Source: Haliclystus octoradiatus (taxonomy: Eukaryota; Cnidaria; Staurozoa; Stauromedusae; Haliclystidae). From it: a stretch of DNA of 64,000 nucleotides. This document shows, piece after piece, positions 9,762 through 21,111 of this stretch. Where the stretch lies: positions 22,795,032-22,859,031 of the forward strand of contig OU744448.1 of assembly GCA_916610825.1 (NCBI GenBank). The letters run 5' to 3'. Under the pieces are notes generated by a model, which worked only from the letters and a program-made list of their open reading frames with translations, was not told the origin of the DNA and did not search any database. The translations under genes were made by a program, and so were the position numbers. Numbering within the stretch: position 1 is the stretch's first letter; every line of letters begins with the position of its first letter.

Positions 9762-11299
9762 GATTTGATTTTTTGATTTGATTTATTTGTCATAAACAAT
9801 GACTGGCAAATACAGGGAGTATACCACTACAGTAACTTCACTTATATGCAACCATTTACAGAAGAAGAAAATTAAAATTAAAATAAAGCTATTGTAAATA
9901 CATCAGATGATGAGCAGTAATTACGATTATAGTTAAGGAAATAATTTACAATTAGAAGATAAATCTAATTTGTGCAGTGATGTCTGGAACCCATGGACTG
10001 TTTTAGAATTGACGACAGACTCTGATAAAGAATTCCACCAAGGGATCACTCTGTTAGAAAATATATGTTTGGAACTGTTCAACCTGCCTTTCTGCAGTGA
10101 ATACAGTTTAAATGAATGTCCACGCATGGAATATTTAGTTACAGCATATTTACAATTAATTGATGAAAGGGATAAATCTACTAGATTGTGTGTTATTTTG
10201 AACATCATTATCAAATCTGACTTCATGCGCCTTGATTCTAATGACTCGAGATTGAGGTGATGCAGACGGTCGTTGTAATTATTGAAAAATATATTAGCTG
10301 TTTTACAAACAAATCTTGTAAAATGACGTTGAACTTTCTCAAGAGCTTCTATGTCTTTTAGTGAACAAGGGTTCCATACGGGGGAACATGTTTCTAAAAT
10401 AGGTCGTACGTAAGTTGTAAATGAGTTGACAAGCAGATGCGGATCTCTCGATGTATAACTTTTCATAATCAAATATGAACGAGAATATGCCTTTGATGAT
10501 AACATGGAACACTGGACAGAAGACTTGAGATCACCAGTAATAATAACACCAAGGTCTTTTATCTTGTTAACAATTGGCAGAGTACATTGGTTTAGTTTGT
10601 ATATGTGTTGGAATTGATTATTTGATTTGTTCGTTGTGAAAACTGAACACTTTTCATAGGCGATCTTAAGTTGCCATTTTGTTGACCATTCGCAAAGATT
10701 TTGTAACGTTTTTGTGAGATTTTCACTGGATGATTCATTTTTACCGGTACAGCAGAATTTTGCATCGTCAGCGAATAATTTTACCTTGCATTCGTCTTCA
10801 AGGCATGTGGCAATGTCATTTATAAATAAAATAAAAAGTAACGGCCCTAGTACGGAACCTTGTGGCACGCCACTGAGAACTTCAGAAGAATTTGATTTGG
10901 AACTCCCAACAGATACACATTGCGTACGACCAGTGAGAAACGATGATATCCATGTAAGTAATTCGAAGTCTATTCCATAGCTTTTCAACCTAATTAATAA
11001 TTTTTTGTGACAGACCGTATCGAAAGCTTTGCTGAAGTCTATATAAACCGCATCGATTTTTAAATAACTATTGATTGCTGCACTCCATTCTTGTAAAGTG
11101 TCTAATAATTGGATCGTAGTAGATCTGCGGGCAACAAAACCATATTGTTCCTTAGAAATAATATTGTTCGCTAATAAATGATTACGCATCTGTAAATTGA
11201 TGACGGATTCCATAACTTTACATGTAACACAAGTGAGGGAAATAGGGCGATAGTTTTGCTTCATAGAAGACTTGCCTTTTTTGAAAATCGGTACAACTG
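9762..11299 (-). mobile_element. 5'-truncated CR1/Jockey-like LINE
   Basis: A minus-strand LINE carries only the 3' part of ORF2. Its 3' tail is AAATCAAATC-type DNA at about 9762-9790, typical of LINEs that end in short repeats instead of poly(A). Its 5' break at 11299 is exact, because copy B has unbroken flanking DNA at this point. No clear target duplication is visible. Confidence 0.85.
9933..11297 (-). pseudogene. Reverse transcriptase, C-terminal part of LINE ORF2
   Basis: About 455 residues of non-LTR reverse transcriptase without an internal stop. Visible motifs in order: VPIFKKGK, NYRPISL, YGFVARRST, IDFSKAFDTV, SGVPQGSVLGPLLF, and the catalytic box FADDAKF. A thumb region and the LINE C-terminal segment follow (YVRPILE, LESLESRR). 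The endonuclease and ORF1 are missing. The in-frame ATG at 11322-11324 and the first eight residues come from flanking host DNA, not from the LINE. CR1 or Jockey clade is suggested by the motif wording; the exact clade is uncertain. The truncated protein cannot support its own retrotransposition. Confidence 0.85.
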
Positions 11300-12150
11300 T
11301 TGACGTATGTGTAATTACTTTCATAATATAATTTATTGAAGGTAACTTTTCTAATACGGCATATCATATTGATTAGATGGTGTCGACGTCAAATTATTAT
11401 TACAAGAATACTATATTATAAGTATTATAAGCACTAGTAATAAATACATTGATGTAGGTCTTACGATCGACCAATGCCTTAAATTACATTACTTCAAATT
11501 CTTTAGATAAATTAAGACAATGATATTTATATGGGTGGCTTCGTCTCAAAATATATACATGGCGGGGTGTCTTTCACTATATGCAAATCTTTAATCGAGT
11601 GAATTGTTAGATTTATATAGGTACTCTTCTTCATTATAAAAAGCTATTGTATTTGTGCCTTCTTACGCGACTTAAATCAAAATTGACTTATTTCGACCCA
11701 TTTGAACGTTTATGAGTTGTTAGTTCATCTCGGTTGCTGTAAAAGCAGAAAAACAGGTAAGAATCGAACCTATAATTACGTAATTAACTCTCTACATGCC
11801 TGTAATGGAGATTTCTCGTATAGTCCATATATTGTACTAATTAGCAGTAATCTAGTCCAAAATCATCCGATCTTTGTTTGATTGGTCAATGTTTAAAGCA
11901 GTTTATTTTTCAAGTTTCAAATCCTGAGAGCAATTTACGTTTGAAGTATCATTATTGGGATGTGGACTAAATGTTTGTTATGTAATCTTCACTCGTTAAC
12001 CCATTTAACCTTCCCAGCCTCTTTTGTTCCAATTTTCAATATTCAGTTTGAACGCAACTCGATCTTTCACAACAACTCAAGCTCGAGTCTATATATAAAT
12101 AAATATGAAAAAGATCACAGAAAAGTGATCTTCACACTGCCAATATCTGG

Positions 12151-12912
12151 AAATCGTTCAATGCTGATGTTGCTTGTTATGCGTGTAAAACAAACAGAAT
12201 TATGAACTGTTTATAATGATCCGCTGATGAAAATTATAATGAACTGGATACCCTACTGTGAATAAGCAAGTGATTATAATGTCTATTATAAACATGAGAG
12301 TAATTTAAACTAAGTTAATTAGATTAGCTCTGTCGATTACACAGGAAGATCAATCCATGTCAGGGAAGGATTTTCTTAAAACAAGAAAATAAATGGTGTG
12401 CATGTTTCATGAAGAATATATTTAATATTAAATCTGCTAACATTATTGAAAATTTATAGAATATAGAGTATGATCATTACTATTAAAATTAGCCCTATAG
12501 TATACTTCAATGATGGCTGGCTCGCTGAATATTGCAGCTAAAGGTCGAAGCTCAGAAAAAGGAACGTTGCATACCAAAAATTCAGCTACGGAGATCAACT
12601 TGGCTGAATATACTCGGCATATATATTGGAAAACTGATAAGTCTGCTGATATCAATCATAGTTAGAAATGTCTTATGGCGAAAATCGCAGTTTCGAGTTG
12701 CATAATTATCTTAGTTCTAATTGTAATATCTTGGTTGAACAAATCCTCAAAATTTACAATTTTTAGGAATCAATGCAAAATCTAGCTCACTTTCAGCCAA
12801 AAATAGCTCAGCTATCTGAAAAATTTTAGTCGATGAAAGTTCATTTCCAGGATTTCTTTTGCATTACATATTATATTTTGCAGGTAAAAAATCGATTCTT
12901 CAAAGCATCAAA
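12151..12912. other. Region upstream of the claudin-like gene
   Basis: No separate gene is recognised. An acceptor-like TTTTGCAG ends at 12883, 29 bases before the claudin-like ATG, so a 5' untranslated exon probably begins at 12884 and an earlier non-coding exon and promoter lie upstream. No TATA or initiator element stands out. Confidence 0.4.
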
Positions 12913-15900
12913 ATGAAGATCAAATATGTTGCTATGACTGTCCTGCTTGGTTTATCAATAGTGATCACAGTAATTGCAGCAGCCTTGAGGCCGTGGTCAT
13001 CAAGGGATACCAACGTATTGGGTTCACAATTGCAAGAGGAATTCGGCCTATTTTCAGCGTGCAATGATTTAGTCACTCTGGTAGGCCCAGTTAAAGTCTG
13101 CACTACTACTGCTTTAGGTAAGTTTAGGCTTTAAAGATTTAACAATATTTTGCCATTTTCACATCTATTTTATACATCAGCATTGAATTGAAGGTAATTG
13201 TGGAGCAAATAAGTGTCCCTTGCCAATGATTGGCTGACGCCTATGGTGCCAATATCGTATTATTATCATGCATGAAATATGTAATAGCCTAGCAGTTGCT
13301 GTGAAAACCGATTGAGAGTGTAGATGGTTTTGAATGAACAATATCTCCCTCGTTGCTTTAATCGTATTCTTTTTATCATTAGATGTTATATTTTATTCAC
13401 TAAGTATATATACTCAATTAAAAGTCGTCCTACTTATTGACGTATGTGTAATTACTTTCATAATATATTATTGAAGGTAACTTTTCTAATACGGCATATC
13501 ATAATGATTAGATGGTGTTGACGTCAAATTATTATTACAAGTATACTATATTATAAGTATTATAAGCACTAGTAATAAATACATTGATGTAGGTCTTACG
13601 ATCGACCAATGCCTTAAATTACATTACTTCAAATTCTTTAGATAAATTAAGACAATGATATTTATATGGGTGGCTTCGTCTCAAAATATCTACATGGCGG
13701 GGTGTCTTTCACTATATGCAAATCTTTAATCGAGTGAATTGTTAGACATACATGGATACTCTTCATTATAAAAGGCTATTGTAATTGTACGCGATTTAAA
13801 TCAAAATTTGTCTTATTTCGACCCATTTGAACGTTTATGAGTTGTTAATTCATCTCGGTTGCTGTAAAAGCAGAAAAACAGATAAGAATCGAGCCTATAA
13901 TTACGTAATTAACTCTCTACATGCCTGTAATGGAGATTTCTCGTATAGTCCATATATTGTACTAGTTAGCAGTAATTGAGTCCAAATTCATCCAATCTTT
14001 GTTTGATTGTTTAACGTTGAGTTGAAGCAGTTTATTTTTCAAGTTTCAAATCCTGGGAGCAATTTATGTTTGAAGTATCATTATTGGGATGTGGACTAAA
14101 TGTTTGTTATGTAATCTTCATTCGTTTAACCTTTCCAGACTCTTTTTATTTGTTCAACTTTCAATATTTAGTTTGAACGCAACTCGGTCTTTCACAACAA
14201 CTCAAACTCGAGTTTATATATGAATAGATATGAAAAAGATCACAGAAAAGTGATCTTCACATTGCCATATATATCTGGCAGTCGTCTAGAGCATTGAATT
14301 CACGAAATAGACAATACAGTAAATAGGACCCTGTTAAACAAATACTCTTTCTGGTAATTACTAACATTCGTTCTAACAGGAGAGAACAATTATGAAACAA
14401 ATTAATTAACCTGTTTAGCTGTGATCAGGTGTATTATTTTCATAACGCAATATCCGGTTTTGACACCATAACATAATCCGAACATAATCAAAAACAGATA
14501 AAAATAAAATAAAACAGGAATATAAAGTTATTCGAACAAATTTTTAAAAAAGAATTTGAAATAAAAGTCAATCTGAAGTTTTCAGAATTAACAGAGCGCG
14601 GTCACGTGATCCATATCTCAACGGGAAATAATTATGTCCCCGGTTAAAAAGTCACTAACCGCAGCTAATAATTCACAGCTATTCAATACTAAATCACCGT
14701 TGCAAAAGTTGTTGTACATCATCTAATTAGTCAGTTGAAGCTTAATAATGAAGAGTGATGAAAAAGGTTTTCCAGTTTGGAAGCGTATAAGTGGAGATAT
14801 TTTATGCTGAAAGTAGGCTATTTTCGATCATTCACCTTTTTCCAAACTCGGAACGACAGTCGGAAGGACAAGAATGCTTACTATAGGAAAAAGGTGAAGT
14901 CGGAATTATAAAAATTCGCTTCTTCTTTAATGCGAAATCAAAGCTTCTCATGTCCGAGTCGGCTATGCCCACACCCTTTTTTGCTTTTGCTTGAAATGTA
15001 TATAACTTATTTAGAAATACATGCAATATCAGGATTTAGTTGTTGGATTAACTTTTTCTCCAAAAAAATGTGCCAATCATCCTCCGTGGAGTGTTATCTT
15101 GACTATGCACCGGCTTGTTTTGCCAGGTGTTTGAGCTACAAAAAAAACGCTATTTTAACTACTAAATACCCTTTTACCTCATGTATCTCTCGGCTAAATA
15201 AGCTCTTTTCAATCAGAAAAAGTGTACTAAAGGTGTGGGTATAGCCATGGTATATTCTAGTGACTATGGTGTAGCTGATTTAGACGTTAGAAGCGTTTGA
15301 TTTTGTGCGAAAGGAGATCCGATTTTTAAAGTTTTGAATTGTCCTTTTTTCTATAGTTAGAACTCTCGTTATTCTGACTACATATCGTTCTGAGTTTGCA
15401 AAAAGTGACTGATCAAAGATAGGACTTATATTTAATATTCAATAACGGCTTATACATGTCCAAATGGAAAAAACCTCTTAACCATTATTCCTCATTTACC
15501 TTCAGCTACCCAAATCTGTGTTAATTTATTTTCGTATCACGTGCACTTTACCTGTGATTTAATAGTGGTGAATTTTTCGGGTACTTCTCCTTCAACTATA
15601 CATGTTCGTAAACTATACATGAAACCATTGATATTCCAAATGGATATTCAATTTTCCATTATCAAATGTGAATTTATGAAGTTCCACATACAATTCTACT
15701 CAACATCATGTCAACATGTAGGTTGTAGATCCTTATCTATGATATGTTTTAATTTTGCCGGAAGTATAGCAATTTTGTTATGTATATGCTGCACGATTGG
15801 TGAATCTATACATGTTATAAAAATATTGCTCATACAGATTTTGAACTATAGTACAATGCTTTCTTGAAAATAATTCATCAACATGCTCGTCCTATAATTA

Positions 15901-17959
15901 ATAGACATTTACATACAAAATTAGTGTTCGTAAATAAAACCCATGATTAATTGGGGGAAAGTATTGATGATTGTCTGAGATCCAGTTAGATGCGATGATT
16001 TAATAAATATGCAGCGTTTAGATGATTTGCTGCGGAAATTAAAGATTTTTCTGCGGCGATATAACCTTTTAGCTGCGATTTATTAAAGATGTGTTTATCA
16101 GACAGTTATTGAAAGTTTATATAGAATCGTTATTGTCCTTTAATTTGCAGTTGACTGGCTCGTCGCTGTTAGCGCCCTATTGATTATTTCAGTAATCTTT
16201 GAATTGGTTGCTCTTTGCTTTTCGTTTGTTTACGTCATCAGAAACGGAGCATCACTATGCATCCGTATTGGACTCCACGTGACTTCAGGCTTCTCATGTA
16301 AGTATCATTATGGAGATTGCTAAATCATGATATGTTAAAGAAAAAAAATTATTGGTAGATTGTTTGTGACCTCCAACAATAGGCAAAGGATATTGCTTAT
16401 CGATAAATGATAAAGATATAGATTTTAAAACCACCATTTTCAAGCTTAGAACAGTAAGTTTACCAGACAGCCACATTATCCTGCAGAAACATATCTACTA
16501 TATGTCAAAAAATTTCCAAGGTTGAGGAGTCAATAGACAATGAAAGTAATTAACTTCGCTTGGAGAGGATGGGTAAGTCAGTGAACGTGCGACTGTTGCA
16601 TAGATATATCGTTAGGTATTTCCACATCTGCAGATTAATAATGACAAAGTAGTCGGGGACGTAGTTTCTAACCATTCACCTTGACACTTCTGAAAGCAAA
16701 ACAAGTGCATGCATTATTCGCGTTATTGCATTGCAAATAATTTCCCTTCGCATCTCTCGCAAGTAACTCTATTTAGCAGAGTTTTTCTTCAACATTCATC
16801 GCAACTCCCATCCATCCTCCTCGTAGATATCGTAGATGTCGCTTATTGTAGGTGTTATCTCCTATTCACTGTTAAACAGTTTGATAGGTATTTAGTTTTG
16901 GGGAAGGGTTCTCAGTACAGTAACGATGCAGAACATTCAATGACCGCCCCCAGCCTAGGTCAAGCAAATTTACTAAATTGCACCTTCTACTTCTATTTCA
17001 ATTTCATCTCCACATTTTATATCTATTGCTTCACGCGCGTGAGGAAATCTAATCAAAACATTCTATCTAATTAATATTGATTCGGTCTGGGACTTTACCT
17101 GCTTGGACATATTGTCAAGGACAAATATGATATTAACTACAAAGCAAGCAGGGTCAGCAGCAATAAAGCGGACTCAAGAAAGGTAATAAAATATACTGAA
17201 TTGTCGAAGAGTTACATTTTTCAACCAATTGGCATAGAAACGCTTGGGCCATATGGTACTCTCGCAGAGAAATTCTTGAACAAAACAATCGATAGACAAG
17301 GCGAATAGGCGATAAACAATCAAGGGCATTCCTTGCTCAAAGAATCATTGTTGCAATTCAGCGAGGTAATGCTATCAGTATACATGGGATATTGCTAAGT
17401 TTAGAAACAATAGAGGATATGTGTTACTTTAACCAGCAGGATATTGATAGATAGGTTTTCATTTTAGCTTTTAGATAGAAGAATGTATTTTTTTATTTTT
17501 ATTTTTTTTTATAGAAATCAATGTGTTCATTTATACATATTTATATATCATTAACAGATATCCATTATATAATGAAAGAGGATTTAATTAAAAATTAGAA
17601 ATGTGAAGAAAAACAAAAGTTGTTATTGTTGATATGAAAATAATTAATTTGTGAACATGGCTTTCTCCTATTGCAAGAGAGGGCTTAACACCGAGATATG
17701 TCTAATAATTGGATAATAAGCAATAGGACAGAACAAGTAACTATACAATTACAAAACCAATAAAATCCATTAAAAATCATATTTTTTATTTCAATTTTTA
17801 GTCATTTTCAATTTGATTGCGATGAGTGTATTCACGAACAGGGCTGGAAACGATAATCATACATTTGAATGGGTGTACTACTTTGGTTGGTTGTCATCTT
17901 TTATCAATGTTGTTGCTATGGTTTCTATCATCATTATATTGCAGCTATTGAAAGACTAA
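12913..17959 (+). CDS. Claudin/PMP22-like four-pass membrane protein
   Basis: Exons 12913-13117, 16151-16297 and 17802-17959 join in phase with GT-AG introns to give 169 residues and a TAA stop. Four hydrophobic segments lie at about residues 5-25, 71-98, 104-128 and 143-167. The first extracellular loop has W28, G45-L46-F47, C50 and C63, which resembles the claudin signature W...GLW-x2-C...C, with F in place of the final W and a slightly long spacing between the cysteines. Known family members are plasma-membrane proteins of tight or septate junctions, or PMP22/EMP/calcium-channel gamma relatives; which subgroup this is cannot be decided. The start is the ATG after a plausible acceptor; the upstream in-frame sequence is intronic. 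Intron 1 contains duplicated segment copy B. The introns (3.0 and 1.5 kb) otherwise hold no recognised gene. Confidence 0.8.
13208..14278. repeat. Duplicated segment, copy B (empty site)
   Basis: An uninterrupted 1071-bp copy of the segment at 9151-12150, located inside intron 1 of the claudin-like gene. It joins without interruption the flanks that are separated in copy A by the MITE and by the LINE, so it defines both insertion boundaries. It ends just after the same hairpin. Confidence 0.8.
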
Positions 17960-20046
17960 TTTCCGATATAAGTCAATGATTATATTAAATGTTAGTTATT
18001 GCTATGATGTATATATAATTATCTCTTGAAATTACTTTTCTATTTAATCTATTCCCGAATCAGAATATGAATTTTGAAAGTAATATAAACAGTAAACACA
18101 AATTTAATATGCCTGTATCTCTTATTGTCATTTTATTTGGATGTATTTGATTTTTCATTGTAAGCATCTTTCTACTGTAGATCAAATACGCACAACAAAT
18201 GCCAACTCTTGTCCTTATTTATAACTTCCCCATATAGAAATAGCAGCAGATAACAATCAAAATACGATATTAACTCCTACACCAACCAAAACAGGAACCA
18301 GACAAATTACAAAAAGAACATTACTCGAACTTTTTAGGTAGATATTGATTCACTATAATTCATCCAATAAACCATGATAAATTTATGGTAGACTATCAAC
18401 TTTAAGCTAAAACAATCATGGAAATATGCTATTCCAAAAATTTCACATTTTTCTTCAAGCTTGATGCAGTTGTGATAATGCTAATATGGAAATTAAATGC
18501 CAAGAGTATTGAGCGTACCTGATTTACTAATTGAAAGCAAATACCCTAACACAAATGGCATCAGATTAGTTTTACCATTTAATCAAAATAATACAATGGA
18601 TCTCGCTTTATATTTTTCCGTAAATTTCTTTCCGTTTTCCGTAAATCAGAAGTGCCCAACTTTGTTTCCCTATCATTCGTTTGGTCAACAGTGATAGTGG
18701 TTAATGGATGGCAGGTTGCACCACGTCTCTTTGTTTGTTCAGTAATCCTCAAATTCTATTCAAACATGCCTGTTTTATTTTCTTGTGGATTGTCGAAAGA
18801 TATTATGTTGCTTTCTTTCTGCTTTTTTATGTCACGCAAAATATTGTTCTTCGGATAAGTCTGCTCAAAAGCACATTACGAGCTTTAATTTTGTGTGCAT
18901 TATAAAATACTCTTAATCTCATAATTTTTCAGAATGGATTGAATATATAATGTATATATATATATGGTTTACGCTTATACCTTGTTCTAATAAAATTGAG
19001 TTCCAGGTTACTGAGCTGTGTTAAATTTACAAAAATTATCGCATGACAGCTCCTTTCGCTTCTCTATGATTCGGTGTCTTTTTCGATAAATTGCATTTTG
19101 GTTGCTTTTCCTTTGAATCCATTGTTTTAAAACACTTTGTAACATTTGTTCTTTTTGCTTTATGGGTATTATTTTTATAGATATATATTGATAAAAATAA
19201 ACTTTTGCATTTGCGGCACTCTTGCAGCTGTACTAGAGGGCGCTTAAAATAGAAAATAGCTTGTTTCGAATTCTGAAATTTCCTCCGTCAACAAAAATAA
19301 TCCAACAGAACATATATGAACGCTCCTAAAGAAATATAAAATTAAATGTTTTCTTGCTTGTTAAACTGTTACTGTTTCCCTTAATGCTAAGAACATGTAA
19401 CCCCTTTCTACAGTAAAACAAATGTCAGGATCAAGTTTGTTTATTTAATGGAAGGTCAAGGTCGACTGAATTCTGCATTAATGATTTTAAAATTAAATTT
19501 CAGTTCAGTACAGGGTTATGTATTTACAACGCTCTCGGACTAAATTCAAATTTCACAACATTAGTATAGTCTTATCACTTTCGTTGATATTACATGTTTA
19601 ATAATACGTTACACCTTGCAGTTCCTACTCTTCTTCAATCTTTCCGCATCTGAAAAAGTTTTATCATCAAATTTCGAATCAGTAGTTTTATAAATTTTTA
19701 TTCTCGATTTCAAGACATATATATATATGCAACAACTAATCAAATGCATTATTATGTTGGAATATGAATATTTTAGTTTCATATTTCATAATATCATAAT
19801 TCTACAGGTCTGCAATTTGTTTTTTTGTTTTTTTTGTTACGTTTATTCAGAATACGGTAAGCGTGATGCTTCCTTTTACGGCACTGACACAAAATGAAAT
19901 ATATTGAGAATAGATCTTTAGATGCATCTAAGGTTACACTAACAATCGTAATTAAGAACATTTACAAGATTTGATATTATATGAAGAATTAAGAAATAAA
20001 TGAAATATCGTTGCATGTGCTGATAAAGATGATATTGTTTTTCACA
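17960..20046. other. Gene-free region after the claudin-like gene
   Basis: It presumably includes the 3' untranslated region. AATAAA-like hexamers occur but none is clearly the signal. Short open frames around 18497-18905 have no recognisable domain. A TA-rich run lies near 18950-18966. Confidence 0.4.
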
Positions 20047-20900
20047 TCATATTGTTTTCTGTAAGTGTTCTTTCAATTTTTTCTTGAACAATTTCAAAGC
20101 AAATATTTGGATAATATCGCTGGAAAGGTTGTTCCACTGACTAAAACCACGGCCAGTCAATGACTTATGCTTTTTGCAAAAATTACCTCTTGTAGCAGAT
20201 TTTGTCGCACGATTTGGGGGCTTCATAAATAGATGCAAAGTAGGCCCATGGAGAAGTTTCTTTCTCACTTTCCACATTGTTACAAGACAATTGAATTTGA
20301 TGCAGGCAGTTACATTGAGGATATTTAAGTTTGTTAACATTACATCAACTGGGGTATCGTTCGAGCAGTTAGTGATGGAGCGCATTGCTCGATTCTGGAG
20401 GACCTGTAGGCGCTGAATGGTGTGGCTGCAACATACGCAAATGTTGGAGCAGTAATCAAAGTGAGGTAATACTATAAGGTGTTATTAGAGTGTTAACTAA
20501 CGAAAATATTTTAGAATAGATAAGCCTCTAATTACAGTAGAGACTATTCGGTTAACATGATTTTCAAAGTTTCGATTTTCTTCTATCATGAGACCGAGGT
20601 AAGGAAGCACCTTAACATTTTCTACCGAGGCATTGTTACTCGTTAAATTTAAATTCAGATTATCTTTTGAAACATTTTGCTTGGTACCAGCTATAACCAT
20701 CGACTTAGTTTTAGATATATTTATCGAGAGCTTATTGCATGCGAACCATGTATAGAGAGGTTATCTAGATCGGTTTGTTAAGATGACTGGACTTTGGTGA
20801 CAGTATCTCCGGAAACATATAGAATAGTGTCATCTGTATATAAATTTACCTTGCAACGATGAAGTGCTTGGGAAAGATCGTAATACCTTGGCAAATATTG
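20047..20900 (-). pseudogene. LINE reverse transcriptase fragment, broken
   Basis: Minus-strand pieces of a second CR1/L2-like LINE. Near 20835-20890 lies the catalytic box in VNLYTDDTILYVSGDT; then 20497-20700 carries KVLPYLGLMIEE of the thumb; then from about 20480 PHFDYCSNIC and RLQVLQNRAMRSI of the C-terminal segment, ending with a stop near 20047. The pieces lie in different frames with at least two breaks and lack ORF1, endonuclease and the fingers of the polymerase. It is a dead, 5'-truncated copy from a family different from the LINE at 9762-11299. Confidence 0.8.
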
Positions 20901-21111
20901 GCTTACAGGTTGAGGCACTTAATTAATTGAGAAGGACACCTTCTTTGGATCGCAAAACTAACAATGACATGTAACTATATGGGAAGTGAAGCAATAACAA
21001 GATGATTCGTAATAATGCCATAACAGGTTAGAAATGATCAAAACTGAGCCATTCTTAGGCATTATGATTTCATAAACTGTCATAATGCCTAAATCATTCA
21101 GAAATTGTTTC

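Larger units (their letters stand above)
9151..12150. repeat. Duplicated segment, copy A, with two insertions
   Basis: Excluding its inserts this is a copy of 13208-14278: 9151-9198, about 9583-9761 and about 11300-12150 align in order with high identity. It contains a 376-bp MITE and a 1.5-kb LINE that copy B lacks. Both copies start at AATAAGTGTCCCTTGCC and fade out after a hairpin (AGATCAC, spacer, GTGATCT) near 12115-12132. It is either a local segmental duplication or a 1.07-kb non-coding transposon family of unknown class. No protein is encoded outside the LINE. Confidence 0.8.

Noticed and set aside
11760-11790. GGTTCGATTC on the minus strand as a tRNA B box
   Set aside because: No A box or clover-leaf is present upstream, and the copy at 13877 is changed at the key bases.
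14930-15244. Frame of 104 residues inside claudin-like intron 1
   Set aside because: No domain, and it lies within a well-supported intron; it has cysteine-rich but featureless text.
15541-15867. Frame of 108 residues starting at an alternative codon
   Set aside because: No domain; it lies in intron 1 and looks like chance.
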